Counted from the stretch's first letter, positions 23,702-33,235 are shown. The stretch is DNA of 64,000 nt from Curvibacter microcysteis (GCF_028649455.1 NZ_JAQSIO010000001.1:186001-250000), one strand, 5' to 3'. A program made the numbers and translations. The notes: generated by a model not told the origin, from the sequence alone.

Positions 23702-25519
23702 ATGACTGATAAAACAAGCACTTACAGCAGACCCGGTTTGGCTGGGCAGTTGGGGCGCCACCACTTCGCCCACTTGCGTTGTGTTGCCGAAGGCGTGCCC
23801 ATCCTGGAGAGTGCATTCCGCTATCTGGGGATCGAACATGGCAAGCAAGCTCAGGCCGCCCACAGGCAAGCGGTGGATGCTGTACAGGCCATCGCGCGGA
23901 AGCAGTCAAAGAAAACATGGCGCCTCATTGGTCTCACGATTCGCGCTGGGAGCCATGGGACGGATCAACGCCCTACCCTGCAGGAGTTCATTGAGCAAAG
24001 CTCGCTTGAAGATTGGAGCGAAGAAGAAGCGTTGCTGTTGTACGAACAGGCTTTTCCTGCCGATCGGAAAAGTCTCCGAAATCAACGCTTGCGCAATCTT
24101 CAACACCGTTTACTGACTGAGATCGAAGCTTCCAGCGCAGAGACACCCAGGCCAGAGGATTCCGTCTTTGCCTGGTTTGATGAGAAGACGGCCGCCAAGC
24201 TGGCAGGCGCAGGAATACAGAGCCTTGCCGATTTGCACCAAAGAATTCAGACAGGGGGGCGGTGGTACGCGGTCATTTCTGCCATTGGGGCGGGCAAGGC
24301 AGAACGGATCGCGAGCCACCTGGCCATGCTCCTGCCGCAGGCTCAACCTGTTCCGCAGGTGCTGTTCAATGTGCCTGCTGCATCTGCTGCCCATCAAGGC
24401 GTCGCGAGTCAAAGCCCTACCGTTGTCGACGTGGCGGCCTACCCGAAAAGCGAAAGCGCCCTGCCCTCTCCCGTGCCGAGCGCTCTGATGACAGCCAGCT
24501 CCGACTTAGAGGCGATCGAGGCATGGATTGGCATGCGGGCCAATTCTCTCCAAACCGCCAAGTGCTATCGCAGAGAGGCTCATCGTTTGTTGCTTTGGTT
24601 GCGGTATGAAGCCGATGGCATTCCATTCGGTTCGATGCGCATCGAAGACTGCCGCAGATATCAGTTGTTCCTGGAGTCCATCCCCGCTCATTGGATGTCG
24701 AAGCGTCACTTGTCGCCAGGTATGCCTGGCTGGGCTCCTTTTCGCGGCCCACTCTCACATTCGAGTCGAAAGCAGGCGCTGGTCATTGTCTCTTCCATGT
24801 TTGCCTGGTTGGTCGATGGGCATTACCTCCCCAGCAATCCATGGGCTTTGATGGGAAGGAAAAGAGCGCGCCCGGAGAACTTGGTCTCATCCAGCAGCAA
24901 GGCCTTTTCAGAGGAGGCCGTGAGGGATTTTTTGTCATTTCTCGAGAGATTGCCCCCCTCCCCTTCTCGTTCAAGAATGCGCTTCATCCTGCTGTTTGTG
25001 GAGTCCGTGGGTCTTCGATCTTCAGAACTCTTGGGTGCCAAATTAGGCGACTTGAGATGTCTTGATGAAGGTTGGTTCCTGCAAGTCAATGGCAAAGGTT
25101 TGAAGAATCGTTTGGTCGGCATTCCCAAGCAGGCGTTTGAGTGCTTGAACAACTACTTGTTGGAGCGCGGCCTGGGCGCCATTGGTCTCGGTGCTGATCT
25201 CGAGGAGGCTCCTTTGTTGGCCAGCACCATTGATCCTATGAAATCCATTGGGTATCAAGCCCTGTATGAAACCGTGAAAATTTGGGTCAGTCGGTTTGTT
25301 TCACAAACCCAACTCAGCGCTCATGAGCAACTGCATCTGTCGAATGCCTCGACTCACTGGTTGCGCCACACCTTTGGTACTCGGGCTGTGGCTCGCAATG
25401 TCCCTCTTGATGTGATTCAAGCGCAACTGGGTCATGCTTCGATCACGACGACCGCGAACATTTACGGTCGGGCTCCAATGCGGCGGCGTGCTGACGAACT
25501 TTCAAAGGCCTTTGGATAG
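23702..25519 (+). CDS. tyrosine recombinase with N-terminal DUF3701-like domain
   Basis: Site-specific recombinase of the phage-integrase superfamily. Catalytic residues visible in the C-terminal half: R439 (GLRSSEL), H552-W-L-R555-H556 (HWLRHTFG), H578 (LGHASI) and the nucleophile Y588. The N-terminal 120 residues (GRHHFAHLRCVAEGVPILES) resemble the DUF3701 domain of integrases found beside par/rep genes on Burkholderiales secondary replicons. Residues 160-210 look like a helix-hairpin-helix. An ATG at 23702 (605 aa) or a TTG at 23666 could start it; neither has a strong ribosome binding site. It probably resolves replicon multimers or integrates the replicon. Ends before a bidirectional terminator. 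Confidence 0.88.
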   Translation: MTDKTSTYSRPGLAGQLGRHHFAHLRCVAEGVPILESAFRYLGIEHGKQAQAAHRQAVDAVQAIARKQSKKTWRLIGLTIRAGSHGTDQRPTLQEFIEQSSLEDWSEEEALLLYEQAFPADRKSLRNQRLRNLQHRLLTEIEASSAETPRPEDSVFAWFDEKTAAKLAGAGIQSLADLHQRIQTGGRWYAVISAIGAGKAERIASHLAMLLPQAQPVPQVLFNVPAASAAHQGVASQSPTVVDVAAYPKSESALPSPVPSALMTASSDLEAIEAWIGMRANSLQTAKCYRREAHRLLLWLRYEADGIPFGSMRIEDCRRYQLFLESIPAHWMSKRHLSPGMPGWAPFRGPLSHSSRKQALVIVSSMFAWLVDGHYLPSNPWALMGRKRARPENLVSSSSKAFSEEAVRDFLSFLERLPPSPSRSRMRFILLFVESVGLRSSELLGAKLGDLRCLDEGWFLQVNGKGLKNRLVGIPKQAFECLNNYLLERGLGAIGLGADLEEAPLLASTIDPMKSIGYQALYETVKIWVSRFVSQTQLSAHEQLHLSNASTHWLRHTFGTRAVARNVPLDVIQAQLGHASITTTANIYGRAPMRRRADELSKAFG

Positions 25520-25544
25520 TTTAATCTCACGTCTTCCTGAAGTA

Positions 25545-25574
25545 AAAAAGCCTCCGTTTTCACGGAGGCTTTTT
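25545..25574. terminator. bidirectional rho-independent terminator
   Basis: Perfect 12-bp stem AAAAAGCCTCCG / CGGAGGCTTTTT with loop TTTTCA, T-rich on both strands. It lies between the convergent recombinase and parB genes and can end both. Confidence 0.92.
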
Positions 25575-25592
25575 CATTCGGTGGCTTTGTAC

Positions 25593-26687
25593 TTATTTAG
25601 CCAGAAACTCTTGGAGCAGCTTCAGCAATTCCTCTTGTCGTGCGGCGTTCAGGGCCTTGTCCAGGCGAATGTTTGTTGTTCCTCGCGGGCCTTCGCTCAT
25701 CGAGCCAACAGTTTGTTCATTCACCAAAATAGCGCGCTCTGTCCAGGCAGGCTTGGTTGCCGGCGTGGACAGGCCGTCTCCCATGAGTCCTGCCAGGATC
25801 TCCTTGGCGCTCAGAATTGAAGCTTTTCCGCGAAGCGCCTCAGCCCTTGCGATCACTCCTTCTGGATCTTTTTGCTGCGCTTCGCTCAATGGCTTGGCCC
25901 AACGGTATTGAAGATCCAGTGGCGAGGCAAACGCATTGACAACCGCTGCAGGCAGTCGCGCAAGCGCCAGGGCTTTCCCCACGTCCCCAAGGTCACGACC
26001 AATGGCCGCTGCCAATTGTCGATTTGAGGCATACAGCCCTTGATCAAGGGCTCTTGCATACATCATTCCCTGTTCCCAAGCAGAGAGGTTTTTTCGGCTT
26101 CTGTTTTCGCGTTCCATCTGCACAAACAAGGTTTGTGCATCGATGGGCTCAATCATCGCCAAAACAGGAAGCCCCAGCTCCAGGCAAGCGCGGTGACGGC
26201 GATGCCCAAAGATGATCTCGAACATCGGCGAGCCATCGGCAGGGGGGTTGGACGGTCCAACCCCCGCTTCTTGGTGCAAGGGTCGAACCTTGATCGGCTG
26301 AATGTTGCCACCAGCGCTGAGCAGTTCAGCCTTCAGTTCTGCGAACTCAGGCCCACCGAAGTTGCTTTCATGTCTGTTGGCCCACACCGATGGCACGATC
26401 AACTTGGGATCGATGAGTTTCGCAACTTGCGCGTCCTTGAATTCAGCCAGGCGCTCTTTCAGACTTTCTACTTCTTTGATCGCACTGGATTGCTCGCGCA
26501 TGAAACCAAGCATTTGCCCCGGCGCGGTTTTCGTTCTGGTGTTGGCATTGGCCTGGGCGTTGTTGTCTGCCAGGCTAGAGGGCAGGGGGGTTGGACTGTC
26601 CAACCCCCTGCCCACGATCACGCTGGGTTGCGGCTGTCCCTTGGGGATGCCAATCATGATCGCTTTCTGAAGAAGCTTCTTGCCCAT
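25593..26687 (-). CDS. parB: ParB/RepB-family partition protein
   Basis: Centromere-binding CTPase-type adaptor of replicon segregation. A ParB N-terminal domain spans about 95-215, with the box IIFGHRRHRACLELGLPVLA and the ERENRSRKNLSAWEQ segment. A helix-turn-helix region follows near 225-260 (SNRQLAAAIGRDLGDVGKAL). The 364 residues are typical for plasmid ParB. Its ATG overlaps the parA stop by one base (TAATG). Two identical-arm palindromes lie within the gene itself and could be its binding sites. Confidence 0.92.
   Translation of the reverse strand: MGKKLLQKAIMIGIPKGQPQPSVIVGRGLDSPTPLPSSLADNNAQANANTRTKTAPGQMLGFMREQSSAIKEVESLKERLAEFKDAQVAKLIDPKLIVPSVWANRHESNFGGPEFAELKAELLSAGGNIQPIKVRPLHQEAGVGPSNPPADGSPMFEIIFGHRRHRACLELGLPVLAMIEPIDAQTLFVQMERENRSRKNLSAWEQGMMYARALDQGLYASNRQLAAAIGRDLGDVGKALALARLPAAVVNAFASPLDLQYRWAKPLSEAQQKDPEGVIARAEALRGKASILSAKEILAGLMGDGLSTPATKPAWTERAILVNEQTVGSMSEGPRGTTNIRLDKALNAARQEELLKLLQEFLAK
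26243..26265. repeat. 23-bp palindrome inside parB, candidate parS (copy 1)
   Basis: GGGGGTTGGAC, one central G, then GTCCAACCCCC: an exact palindrome with 11-bp arms. The same arms recur at 26586-26608. Confidence 0.65.
26586..26608. repeat. 23-bp palindrome inside parB, candidate parS (copy 2)
   Basis: Same 11-bp arms as copy 1 with a central T. Both encode part of Gly/Pro/Ser-rich linkers of ParB (GVGPSNPP and GLDSPTPLP), so the DNA site seems to be tolerated in flexible protein regions. Confidence 0.65.
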
Positions 26688-27901
26688 TACTTACTGCCTT
26701 TCTTTGTTTTCTTCGGGGTGACCTCTCCAACTTGTTTGCGCCAAACGGAATGAATTGAAGCTTCAACATAGCTCACAAACATGTCATAGGCGTCCCGTGC
26801 ACGTTTGAAGGTTTTTGCAGCACCGTCGTATCGATTGACGTCGTACACAGTCCCGAACTCGATGCTTGTTGTGTCCACGACCGTGGTTTTGGGGATTTCC
26901 ACAGGCAGCACTTTTTCGGCATAGGTGGACTGGATCCATTGGCGAACAATCGCTGAGTTCGCATCGGTTGTGACGCGCGACAAGAGAATGGAGATGAAAT
27001 CAAATTCTTTGGTCAGTCCTCTTTTTGTGATGAGCTCGTTGCTCAAATCGGAGAACAATGACCAAAACTGCGCTGCTGACGCAAAGTCCAACGCATTGGG
27101 TGGCAAGGGCATCACGATCCCATTCGACGCCATGAAAGCATTGATGGTGGTGTACGAGAGCGAGGGGGGCGTATCAATGACGATGACGTCGTATTCAGCT
27201 CGTACGTCATCGATCCCATAGTGAAGCACGTTCCAAAATTCGAAACCGTCTTCGCTTGTTTGGCGGGCTGGCAATGCGAACTCAGCGCCAAACAGAACAG
27301 GCGCAGCGGCTACCAAGTCGATGCCATCCCAATAAGTGGGACGGATCGCATATCGGATCGATGTTTCAGATCCCATCGCAAGAGGAAGAATGGTGTCTTC
27401 CTCTTCCACTTCGGTGTCTGGCAAGATCCCAAACAAGGTCGTCAACGAGCCTTGTGGATCGGTATCGATGACGAGTACCCTGTGACCACGCAACGACAAG
27501 CCTTGAGCCAAGGTCATTGCCGTTGTTGTCTTGCCCACACCACCTTTGAAGTTACCAACAGAGATCGTGACTGCTTCTGCGCCTTCTGGTCGCAGCCGAT
27601 CCTTGTGATACTCCTTGATCCACGTCCTTGATTCAGCAAGCGTGAACTCCCGCCGATTTCCAGATTCGTTCAGGGTTCCAGTGGGCAGGTCGCCTTTGTT
27701 GAGACGGTGGGCAAACGATCCCTTTTCAATCCCCAGCAGGGTTGTCAGTTGCGACAGATTGAAGTTAGGTGCTGCCTTTCTAGCTGTGGGTGCCAGCATG
27801 GCAGTTCTGATCATCTCCATCATCTCAACCGCCTTGGTTGCTTGGTCAGAGATTTGACCGAGTGAGATGGTTGATGACAATGCAAGTAGTGGTTTGGTCA
27901 T
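26687..27901 (-). CDS. parA: ParA-family partition ATPase
   Basis: Walker-type ATPase that moves ParB-bound replicons over the nucleoid. Deviant Walker A FKGGVGKTTT near residue 118-127, followed by VIDTDPQGS, and the switch segment VIVIDTPPS. An N-terminal region of about 110 residues with a helix-turn-helix (LTTLLGIEKGSFAHRLNKGD) marks a type Ia ParA that also represses its own operon. The ATG at 27901 follows AGGAG; an ATG eight codons earlier lacks one. The sequence keeps all nucleotide-binding residues. parA-parB-parS together form the partition system. Confidence 0.92.
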   Translation of the reverse strand: MTKPLLALSSTISLGQISDQATKAVEMMEMIRTAMLAPTARKAAPNFNLSQLTTLLGIEKGSFAHRLNKGDLPTGTLNESGNRREFTLAESRTWIKEYHKDRLRPEGAEAVTISVGNFKGGVGKTTTAMTLAQGLSLRGHRVLVIDTDPQGSLTTLFGILPDTEVEEEDTILPLAMGSETSIRYAIRPTYWDGIDLVAAAPVLFGAEFALPARQTSEDGFEFWNVLHYGIDDVRAEYDVIVIDTPPSLSYTTINAFMASNGIVMPLPPNALDFASAAQFWSLFSDLSNELITKRGLTKEFDFISILLSRVTTDANSAIVRQWIQSTYAEKVLPVEIPKTTVVDTTSIEFGTVYDVNRYDGAAKTFKRARDAYDMFVSYVEASIHSVWRKQVGEVTPKKTKKGSK

Positions 27902-27939
27902 TTCTTCGTAGCTCCTGGATTTCATTAGTCTATCTGCAA

Positions 27940-27978
27940 CTTAACGGATTTTCGCTTCTGGCGCAGGATTTCGTTAAG
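27940..27978. promoter_or_regulatory. inverted repeat upstream of parAB, possible ParA operator
   Basis: CTTAACG at 27940-27946 and CGTTAAG at 27972-27978 are exact inverted copies, about 40 bp ahead of the parA start. Type Ia ParA proteins bind such sites to repress their operon. The pair is short, so this is tentative. Confidence 0.4.
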
Positions 27979-28257
27979 AGAACTCGCTTGTGCTTGTTGT
28001 AGGTCTACTTCAACAGACATTTTGGGAACTGTTTTACACAAGATTGGCTGGCAATAGCTTTAGGAAAGTTCTATTTCTTTAAATACTTTAATACCTTTAG
28101 GTGCGATTTTTTTGTTTAAAATCAACAACTTAGATCAATCCACGTGAAGGTTTCCGGGGGTGTTCGGAGGAAAAACAGGGGATGACGGAGCGGACTCGGG
28201 GTCGGCCGGAGACTTTGCAGGTTCCTCCGTGAGGGAGATCAGGAAGTGCCATTCCTG

Positions 28258-28266
28258 TTATCCACA
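28258..28266 (+). promoter_or_regulatory. DnaA box
   Basis: TTATCCACA, a perfect match to the strong DnaA box, between the AT-rich part and the iterons. Confidence 0.85.
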
Positions 28267-28305
28267 GCCCTTTTTTTCCGCTTAAAGGCCGTTTTTGCCA
28301 GCCTA

Positions 28306-28480
28306 GACGTGCGAGTTTTCGGGCACTCAGCTCACAGCGCCGCAAGGCCAGGCTCCGAATCCACCAGGGCGCCTTGTTTTTGCACCATCACGGTGCCTTT
28401 GCGGAGGTGTTGTGTTTTCAGGTGAGTGTTTTCAGGAGACGTTTTCCCGTGGCGAATCCCCTGACGTGCGTGTTTTCGGG
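28306..28480 (+). repeat. iterons with GTTTTC core (four copies)
   Basis: GACGTGCGAGTTTTCGGG at 28306-28323 and GACGTGCGTGTTTTCGGG at 28463-28480 agree at 17 of 18 positions. Two shorter copies, TGTGTTTTCAGG at 28411-28422 and GTGTTTTCAGG at 28426-28436, lie between them, 14 bp apart. All have the same orientation. Likely binding sites of the initiator encoded just downstream. Confidence 0.75.
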
Positions 28481-28510
28481 GGGCGTGTGCTGGTGTTGTG
28501 GGGCTGCATT

Positions 28511-28535
28511 TGATGTGAAACGCCGCTTCACGTCA
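28511..28535. promoter_or_regulatory. inverted repeat at the rep start, possible autorepression site
   Basis: TGATGTGAA and TTCACGTCA form an 8-of-9 inverted repeat around ACGCCGC, ending two bases before the first possible ATG of rep. Rep_3 initiators often bind inverted halves near their own promoter as dimers. Confidence 0.5.
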
Positions 28536-28536
28536 G

Positions 28537-29970
28537 ATGTATGATCTAGCCATGAGTGAGCAAGAAGATCAGCAGGTCGTTGAAGCGGGGAGTGCAAAGA
28601 AGCGCTCCCCACGTCGAGTCCGTGCGTTTGTTGCTCAACCCGTGGTCACGTCGCCTCAGGGGCCATTTGCATCGGACGAGCTGCGTAAACCCGTCAATAC
28701 CCTGGCCATCGTGCCTCAGTCCAAGAAGATCACCCCGCTTTTCCGCAAGGCGTACAACGTCATGCTTTTTCTGGCTCAGGAGCAGGGCATCGAGAAAGAT
28801 GTCTATCGGGCGCCTTTGTCCGAGGTGCTCTCTGGTTTGGACTTTGACTCGCATGACACTGCTTTGGTCAAAAAACACTTTCGAGCCATGGCGACAACCG
28901 CTGTCGAATGGCAGTCGCCCACGACAGGGGAGGGCGCCAACTGGGCCATCTCAGGCTTGATCGGACATGCCGAACTGAAAACGGAGCGCAACCAGACTTG
29001 GTTGGAATGGTCTTACTCCGTCAAGCTCAAGCATGAGCTTTTGGAGCCGAGCGTCTTCGCCAGACTTTCGATTGAGATCATTTCTCAATTGCGCAGTCAT
29101 GCTGCGATTGCCCTGTACGAGATCTGTGGACGGTACAGAGACATCGGACGCACCTCCCGGCAGCATTGGAGTTGGTGGCGGCCTGTTCTGTCTGGCAAGC
29201 CGGAGACAGATAAGCAGAAAGAACTGGAATACCGGTTCTTCAAGCGAGATGTGCTCAAGCCAGCGATCGCTGAGTTGAACGCGATGAGTGACCTGGAAGT
29301 CGAGCTGGTGGAGTTCAAACAAGGGCGGTACACGGCTGATTTGCAGTTCTCTATCAAAAAGAAGAAGCAAGCCAACCTGCCGCCCACCAAGGCACCCAAA
29401 CCGGTTGACCTGTCACTGATCGTGAGTGCGGCAGCGCTTGGGGTCGATGAAGACCGCGCAGAGCAGATGCTGATTGACTATGGACCTGAAGCACTCAAGG
29501 AAGGTCTGGCGTCGCTCGAGCGTCGAATTGCCACGGCGTATCCAGAACCTTTGAGAGATCCGACGCGTTACCTCAAGTCGCTGATGCCCGCGGATGCGAC
29601 CAAGGTCGTCAAGAAGCTTCCATTGGACAAGGCGGAAGCCCAAGCAAGTGAGGTCGCTCACAAAGAGGCCCCCGTGCAAAGACAAGCGGCTTGGACCGAA
29701 GAGTGGCTGAGGCTGCGCAAGCAATCGCTTTTGGATCAGCTTGAAGCCCTCTCCGAAGAAGAGCAGGGCGACATGGAGGCCGCTCTTCTGGCCGATATGG
29801 ATGCGCGCAATGCCCACCCTTCCTTGAAGAAGCGTTTGCAGATGAGCGGCTGGCGGCATCCCATGGTCCGCCATGAGATGGTGCGCTTTTATGCCTTGGC
29901 GGTGATTGGCGACGGTTGGGACAAGCCGAACGCCGAGCAATTGTTGGAGATTGCGGCGAACATGTCTTGA
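28537..29970 (+). CDS. Rep_3-superfamily replication initiator
   Basis: Initiator protein that binds iterons and starts replication of the secondary replicon. Two winged-helix domains are expected in residues 45-275; the segments ITPLFRKAYNVMLFLAQEQG and SIEIISQLRSHAAIALYEIC are characteristic of RepA/RepB initiators of Burkholderiales megaplasmids. The C-terminal 200 residues are helical and charged, of unknown role. The 477 residues are long for Rep_3 but usual for this subgroup. ATGs at 28537 and 28552 are both possible; neither has a clear ribosome binding site. The neighbouring DnaA box and iterons support the call. Confidence 0.88.
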   Translation: MYDLAMSEQEDQQVVEAGSAKKRSPRRVRAFVAQPVVTSPQGPFASDELRKPVNTLAIVPQSKKITPLFRKAYNVMLFLAQEQGIEKDVYRAPLSEVLSGLDFDSHDTALVKKHFRAMATTAVEWQSPTTGEGANWAISGLIGHAELKTERNQTWLEWSYSVKLKHELLEPSVFARLSIEIISQLRSHAAIALYEICGRYRDIGRTSRQHWSWWRPVLSGKPETDKQKELEYRFFKRDVLKPAIAELNAMSDLEVELVEFKQGRYTADLQFSIKKKKQANLPPTKAPKPVDLSLIVSAAALGVDEDRAEQMLIDYGPEALKEGLASLERRIATAYPEPLRDPTRYLKSLMPADATKVVKKLPLDKAEAQASEVAHKEAPVQRQAAWTEEWLRLRKQSLLDQLEALSEEEQGDMEAALLADMDARNAHPSLKKRLQMSGWRHPMVRHEMVRFYALAVIGDGWDKPNAEQLLEIAANMS

Positions 29971-30350
29971 AGCGCCGCTGATCTCAAAGGACGATCTGCG
30001 CTCTTTAGAGAGCGGCACGGTCAACCTCAGCCATTGACGAATCCGAGGTTTCGCCGACTTTCAGAGCAGGTGTCCTCTGTCTTGTGCAGGCAGGCAGCCT
30101 GTGCCTCTTCAAAAGTTCATGGACCTGTCGATGGAGCGATAGCCAAGTTGCCACCGAGTCACTTTTTTCGAGGCCGTGCTTGGCGTCAGCTTGTGACTTT
30201 CCCATGGACGGCGTCAAGGTACAGGCGCGTGTCCTGGGGGATCCTCCAAATCGAACGACCTGGAGGTAGTTCATGCATGGTGTTCAGAGACTCGCCGTGT
30301 TAGTCATCGCAGAGGCAAAGCAGATCGAGCTCATCAATCCATGCGTCCCC
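29971..30350. other. intergenic after rep, no recognisable gene
   Basis: About 380 bp. An 89-codon minus-strand frame (30005-30274) has skewed composition and no support. No terminator stands out. Confidence 0.4.
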
Positions 30351-30596
30351 TCAAGTGATCTTGAACACCGTCCGCACCGTCTTCCCGCCAACCTTGTGCT
30401 CGTAGGCGGCCCACTGCTTGATGCCTTTAACCAGCACCCCTGAGCTCACGTCGCGCACCGCCTTGCCTGCCTTGCGTTGCGCAGTGACCCAATCTTGGAT
30501 GTGCGGGTAGAAGGTGCCTTCGGGGCCGCTCGGGATCAGCAGGTGCTTGCCGGCCACTTGGCCGGAAGGGGTCACGGTGAGTTCAGTGGCGGGCAT
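30351..30596 (-). CDS. hypothetical protein, 81 aa
   Basis: Small basic protein with even composition, beginning MPATELTVTPSGQVAGKHLL and ending KVGGKTVRTVFKIT. No signal peptide, membrane segment or known motif. The beta-rich N-terminal half and regular codon use make it look like a real gene. It stands alone between rep and the salicylate cluster. Function unknown. Confidence 0.45.
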   Translation of the reverse strand: MPATELTVTPSGQVAGKHLLIPSGPEGTFYPHIQDWVTAQRKAGKAVRDVSSGVLVKGIKQWAAYEHKVGGKTVRTVFKIT

Positions 30597-31351
30597 GGAC
30601 AGGTGAGGGGCGGGACGATTTGGGGGAGGGCGCTGGAAGCGAACCGAGCAGGGCAGGGCGCCGTGCTGCAGGCGGCCATTCTAGGGGCGGTCGGTCTGCT
30701 GTGGTGGCATCAGGGCCAACCAGGAGCGCCCACCCCGACCAGAGCCTGAAACCCATGGCCTTCCATGGAGCGCGCCAGCGTCTCAAACGCCTGAAACCAG
30801 CTATCGCCGTCAGATTCCAATAGAACGCCCGCCCGGTCTTGAACGCCATCGGTGATGCTGATGGCAAATGGAGGCGTTTGTTCGTTCGTCCTGGCTGGAC
30901 CTGAGTGGCGCCAATTGGGAGCCCCGCAACCCCGCGCAACCCCAGCGCTGCGCCTCGGTGGTCGTGACGCCTTCACGCACGCCTCGTCGGCGGGGCCGCT
31001 CTCGGCCTTGAAAAGGTTGATGTGGCGGCCACAGCGCCGACCGGGGGATGGGAGCTTGATTGCAGAAGAGTCCATGTGTCCACCCAAGTGAGTGATTGGT
31101 GGGCTGGATCCTCAGGGTGCGTAGACAAGTTGGACGGATGACTTGGAGGGGCGCTGACCTCCGGGCCCCCCGGACCAAGGGTGATTGCGCACCATGTGCC
31201 CCACCGCTTCAAACGTGACAAGCAGGGGCTGGGCGCCACGCGTTGGACGCGGCGAGCCGCGTGCGTGCGCAGTAGCGCTTCTTCCAGCAGCCGCTTGAGC
31301 GTGGGGTTCCGAGAGGCTCCGTCACCCCATCACGCATCAGCTGCCAATCAA
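30597..31351. other. intergenic, no recognisable gene
   Basis: About 750 bp separating the replication module from the salicylate cluster. Frames on both strands are Arg/Pro/Ser-rich overlaps with no family resemblance. It may contain a decayed gene, but I could not place one. Confidence 0.4.
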
Positions 31352-31376
31352 GTGATATTCAAGCCAGTGATATTAA
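31352..31376 (+). promoter_or_regulatory. NahR/NagR-like binding site ahead of the salicylate operon
   Basis: ATTCAAGCCAGTGAT (31357-31371) differs at two places from the NahR consensus ATTCACGCT-N2-TGAT as I recall it. GTGATATT occurs twice as a direct repeat 15 bp apart (31352 and 31367), and once more, reversed, in the divergent promoter of the NahR-like gene (39620-39627). Confidence 0.65.
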
Positions 31377-31487
31377 ACATCACAGCCGTTCCATTGACTG
31401 ATATAGCTGCAGCGCGAATGATCTCCCCCATGGCGCCGGATGTACACGCACCGGTGCCAAACGGCTTTCAAAATCAAGGAGACGCCC

Positions 31488-32750
31488 ATGCATGAATGCC
31501 CCGTCACCGTCTTTCCGAAGCAGATCAGCTGGGAAACAGACGGCACCAGTCGCATCCCTTTTCAGGCCTATACCGACGAAGCGCTGTACCGCAAAGAACT
31601 GGATCGCCTGTTCTACAACGGTCACTGGTGCTACGTTGGACTGGAAGCAGAGATCCCCAACGCCGGTGATTTCAAACGCACGGTCATCGGTGAGCGTTCC
31701 GTCCTGTTGGTGCGCGACAAGGACGCCTCGATCCACGTGGTTGAGAACGTCTGTGCGCACCGCGGCATGGCCTTTTGCCGCGAACGCCATGGCAACCGCG
31801 ACAGCCTGACCTGCCCCTACCACCAGTGGAACTACACCCTCTCGGGCGACTTGCAGGGGGTACCGTTCCGGCGCGGTGTCAAACAAGATGGCAAGGTCAA
31901 TGGCGGCATGCCTTCGGACTTCAACCCGGCCGACCATGGCTTGACCAAGCTCAAGGTGGCGACCCGCGGCGGCGTGGTGTTCGCTTCATTCGATCATGGT
32001 GTTGAGCCCCTGGAAGACTTCCTGGGGCCGGAGATGCTGGGCTACTTCGATCGCTTGTTCAACGGCCGGCAGCTGAAGATCCTGGGGTACAACCGCCAGC
32101 GCATTCCCGGCAATTGGAAGCTGATGCAGGAGAACATCAAGGACCCGTATCACCCTGGTCTTCTGCACACGTGGTTTGTGACCTTTGGGCTCTGGCGCGC
32201 GGACAACAAATCACAGCTCTTGATGGACGCGCAGCATCGCCACGCCGCCATGGTGTCCACCCGTGGCGCTGCAGGCAAGGCGGCGGATGTGACCCAAGTC
32301 TCCAGCTTCAAGGCCAGCATGGCCCTGAACGATGCACGCTTTCTCGACATCGAGCACGAGGCCTGGTGGGGCACACCGACGGCCGTGATGATGACGGTGT
32401 TCCCCAGCGTCATCTTTCAGCAGCAGGTCAACAGTGTGTCGACGCGCCACATCCAGCCTGACGGAAAAGGCGCTTTCGATTTTGTTTGGACGCACTTCGG
32501 CTTTGAAGACGACAGTGAAGCGATGACGCAGCGGCGCCTGCGTCAGGCCAACCTGTTTGGCCCGGCCGGCTTTGTCTCGGCCGACGACGGTGAGGTCATC
32601 GAATGGTCGCAAGAAGGCTTCGAGACCAAACCGGCACACCGCACGCTGGCGGAGTTGGGAGGGCGTGACGTCGGTGACACCGACCACATGGTCACGGAGA
32701 CGCTGATCCGTGGCATGTATGAGTACTGGCGCAAGGTGATGGAGGCTTGA
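31488..32750 (+). CDS. nagG: salicylate 5-hydroxylase, large (Rieske oxygenase) subunit
   Basis: Catalytic alpha subunit of a ring-hydroxylating oxygenase that turns salicylate into gentisate. The Rieske centre is C89-A-H91 and C109-PY-H112. The mononuclear iron site is D219-X2-H222-X4-H227. The 420 residues match NagG (about 423). The ATG at 31488 follows AAGGAG. Small subunit, ferredoxin and reductase genes follow at once, and gentisate-cleaving genes are next. That order, and the NahR-like regulator, favour salicylate over other benzoates. Cytosolic. Confidence 0.87.
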   Translation: MHECPVTVFPKQISWETDGTSRIPFQAYTDEALYRKELDRLFYNGHWCYVGLEAEIPNAGDFKRTVIGERSVLLVRDKDASIHVVENVCAHRGMAFCRERHGNRDSLTCPYHQWNYTLSGDLQGVPFRRGVKQDGKVNGGMPSDFNPADHGLTKLKVATRGGVVFASFDHGVEPLEDFLGPEMLGYFDRLFNGRQLKILGYNRQRIPGNWKLMQENIKDPYHPGLLHTWFVTFGLWRADNKSQLLMDAQHRHAAMVSTRGAAGKAADVTQVSSFKASMALNDARFLDIEHEAWWGTPTAVMMTVFPSVIFQQQVNSVSTRHIQPDGKGAFDFVWTHFGFEDDSEAMTQRRLRQANLFGPAGFVSADDGEVIEWSQEGFETKPAHRTLAELGGRDVGDTDHMVTETLIRGMYEYWRKVMEA

Positions 32751-33226
32751 TCATGGAGTTTCAGACGTACTACGAATTGACGCAGCTCTATGCACGGTAT
32801 GCACGGGCCCTCGACGCCGCCGATTGGGAGGCTTGGCCTGAGTTCTTCACCGATGACTGCGTCTACAAGCTGCAGCCTCGGGAGAACCACGAACGTGGCT
32901 TTCCCCTCGCCACCCTGGCGTTTGACAGCAAAGGCATGTTGAAGGACCGGGTCTACGGCATCCGCGAGACGCTGTTCCACGACCCGTACTACCAACGCCA
33001 CGTGGTGGGCGCGCCACTGGTTCATCAGGTCGACGCGGAGGGCCGCATCCACAGCGAAGCCAACTACGCGGTGCTGCGCACCCGCTTGTCGAAGGAGTCG
33101 ACCGTGTTCAACGTCGGGCGCACCATTGACGAGGTCGTTCGCACGCCCGAAGGCCTGAAATTCGCATCGCGTCTGGTCATCTATGACAGCGAGATGATCC
33201 CCAACTCGCTGATTTACCCGATCTGA
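32747..33226 (+). CDS. nagH: salicylate 5-hydroxylase, small subunit
   Basis: Beta subunit of the oxygenase, 159 residues, of the cone-shaped NTF2-like fold typical of ring-hydroxylating dioxygenase small subunits ([20 protein letters not shown], then [19 protein letters not shown]). Structural; no cofactor site. It overlaps the alpha gene by four bases (ATGA), so the two are translated together. Confidence 0.87.
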   Translation: MIMEFQTYYELTQLYARYARALDAADWEAWPEFFTDDCVYKLQPRENHERGFPLATLAFDSKGMLKDRVYGIRETLFHDPYYQRHVVGAPLVHQVDAEGRIHSEANYAVLRTRLSKESTVFNVGRTIDEVVRTPEGLKFASRLVIYDSEMIPNSLIYPI

Positions 33227-33235
33227 GGAACCCCC

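Larger units (their letters stand above)
28040..28536 (+). other. iteron-type replication origin region
   Basis: A 500-bp non-coding stretch between parAB and rep. It starts with an AT-rich part (28065-28135) with repeated CTTTAAA/CTTTAAT/CCTTTAG blocks that could be the unwinding element. A DnaA box and four GTTTTC-containing iterons follow. The stretch ends with an inverted repeat just before rep. This layout is that of an iteron-controlled origin. Confidence 0.75.

Noticed and set aside
30005-30274. 89-aa minus-strand frame after rep
   Set aside because: No family resemblance and irregular composition; kept as intergenic.
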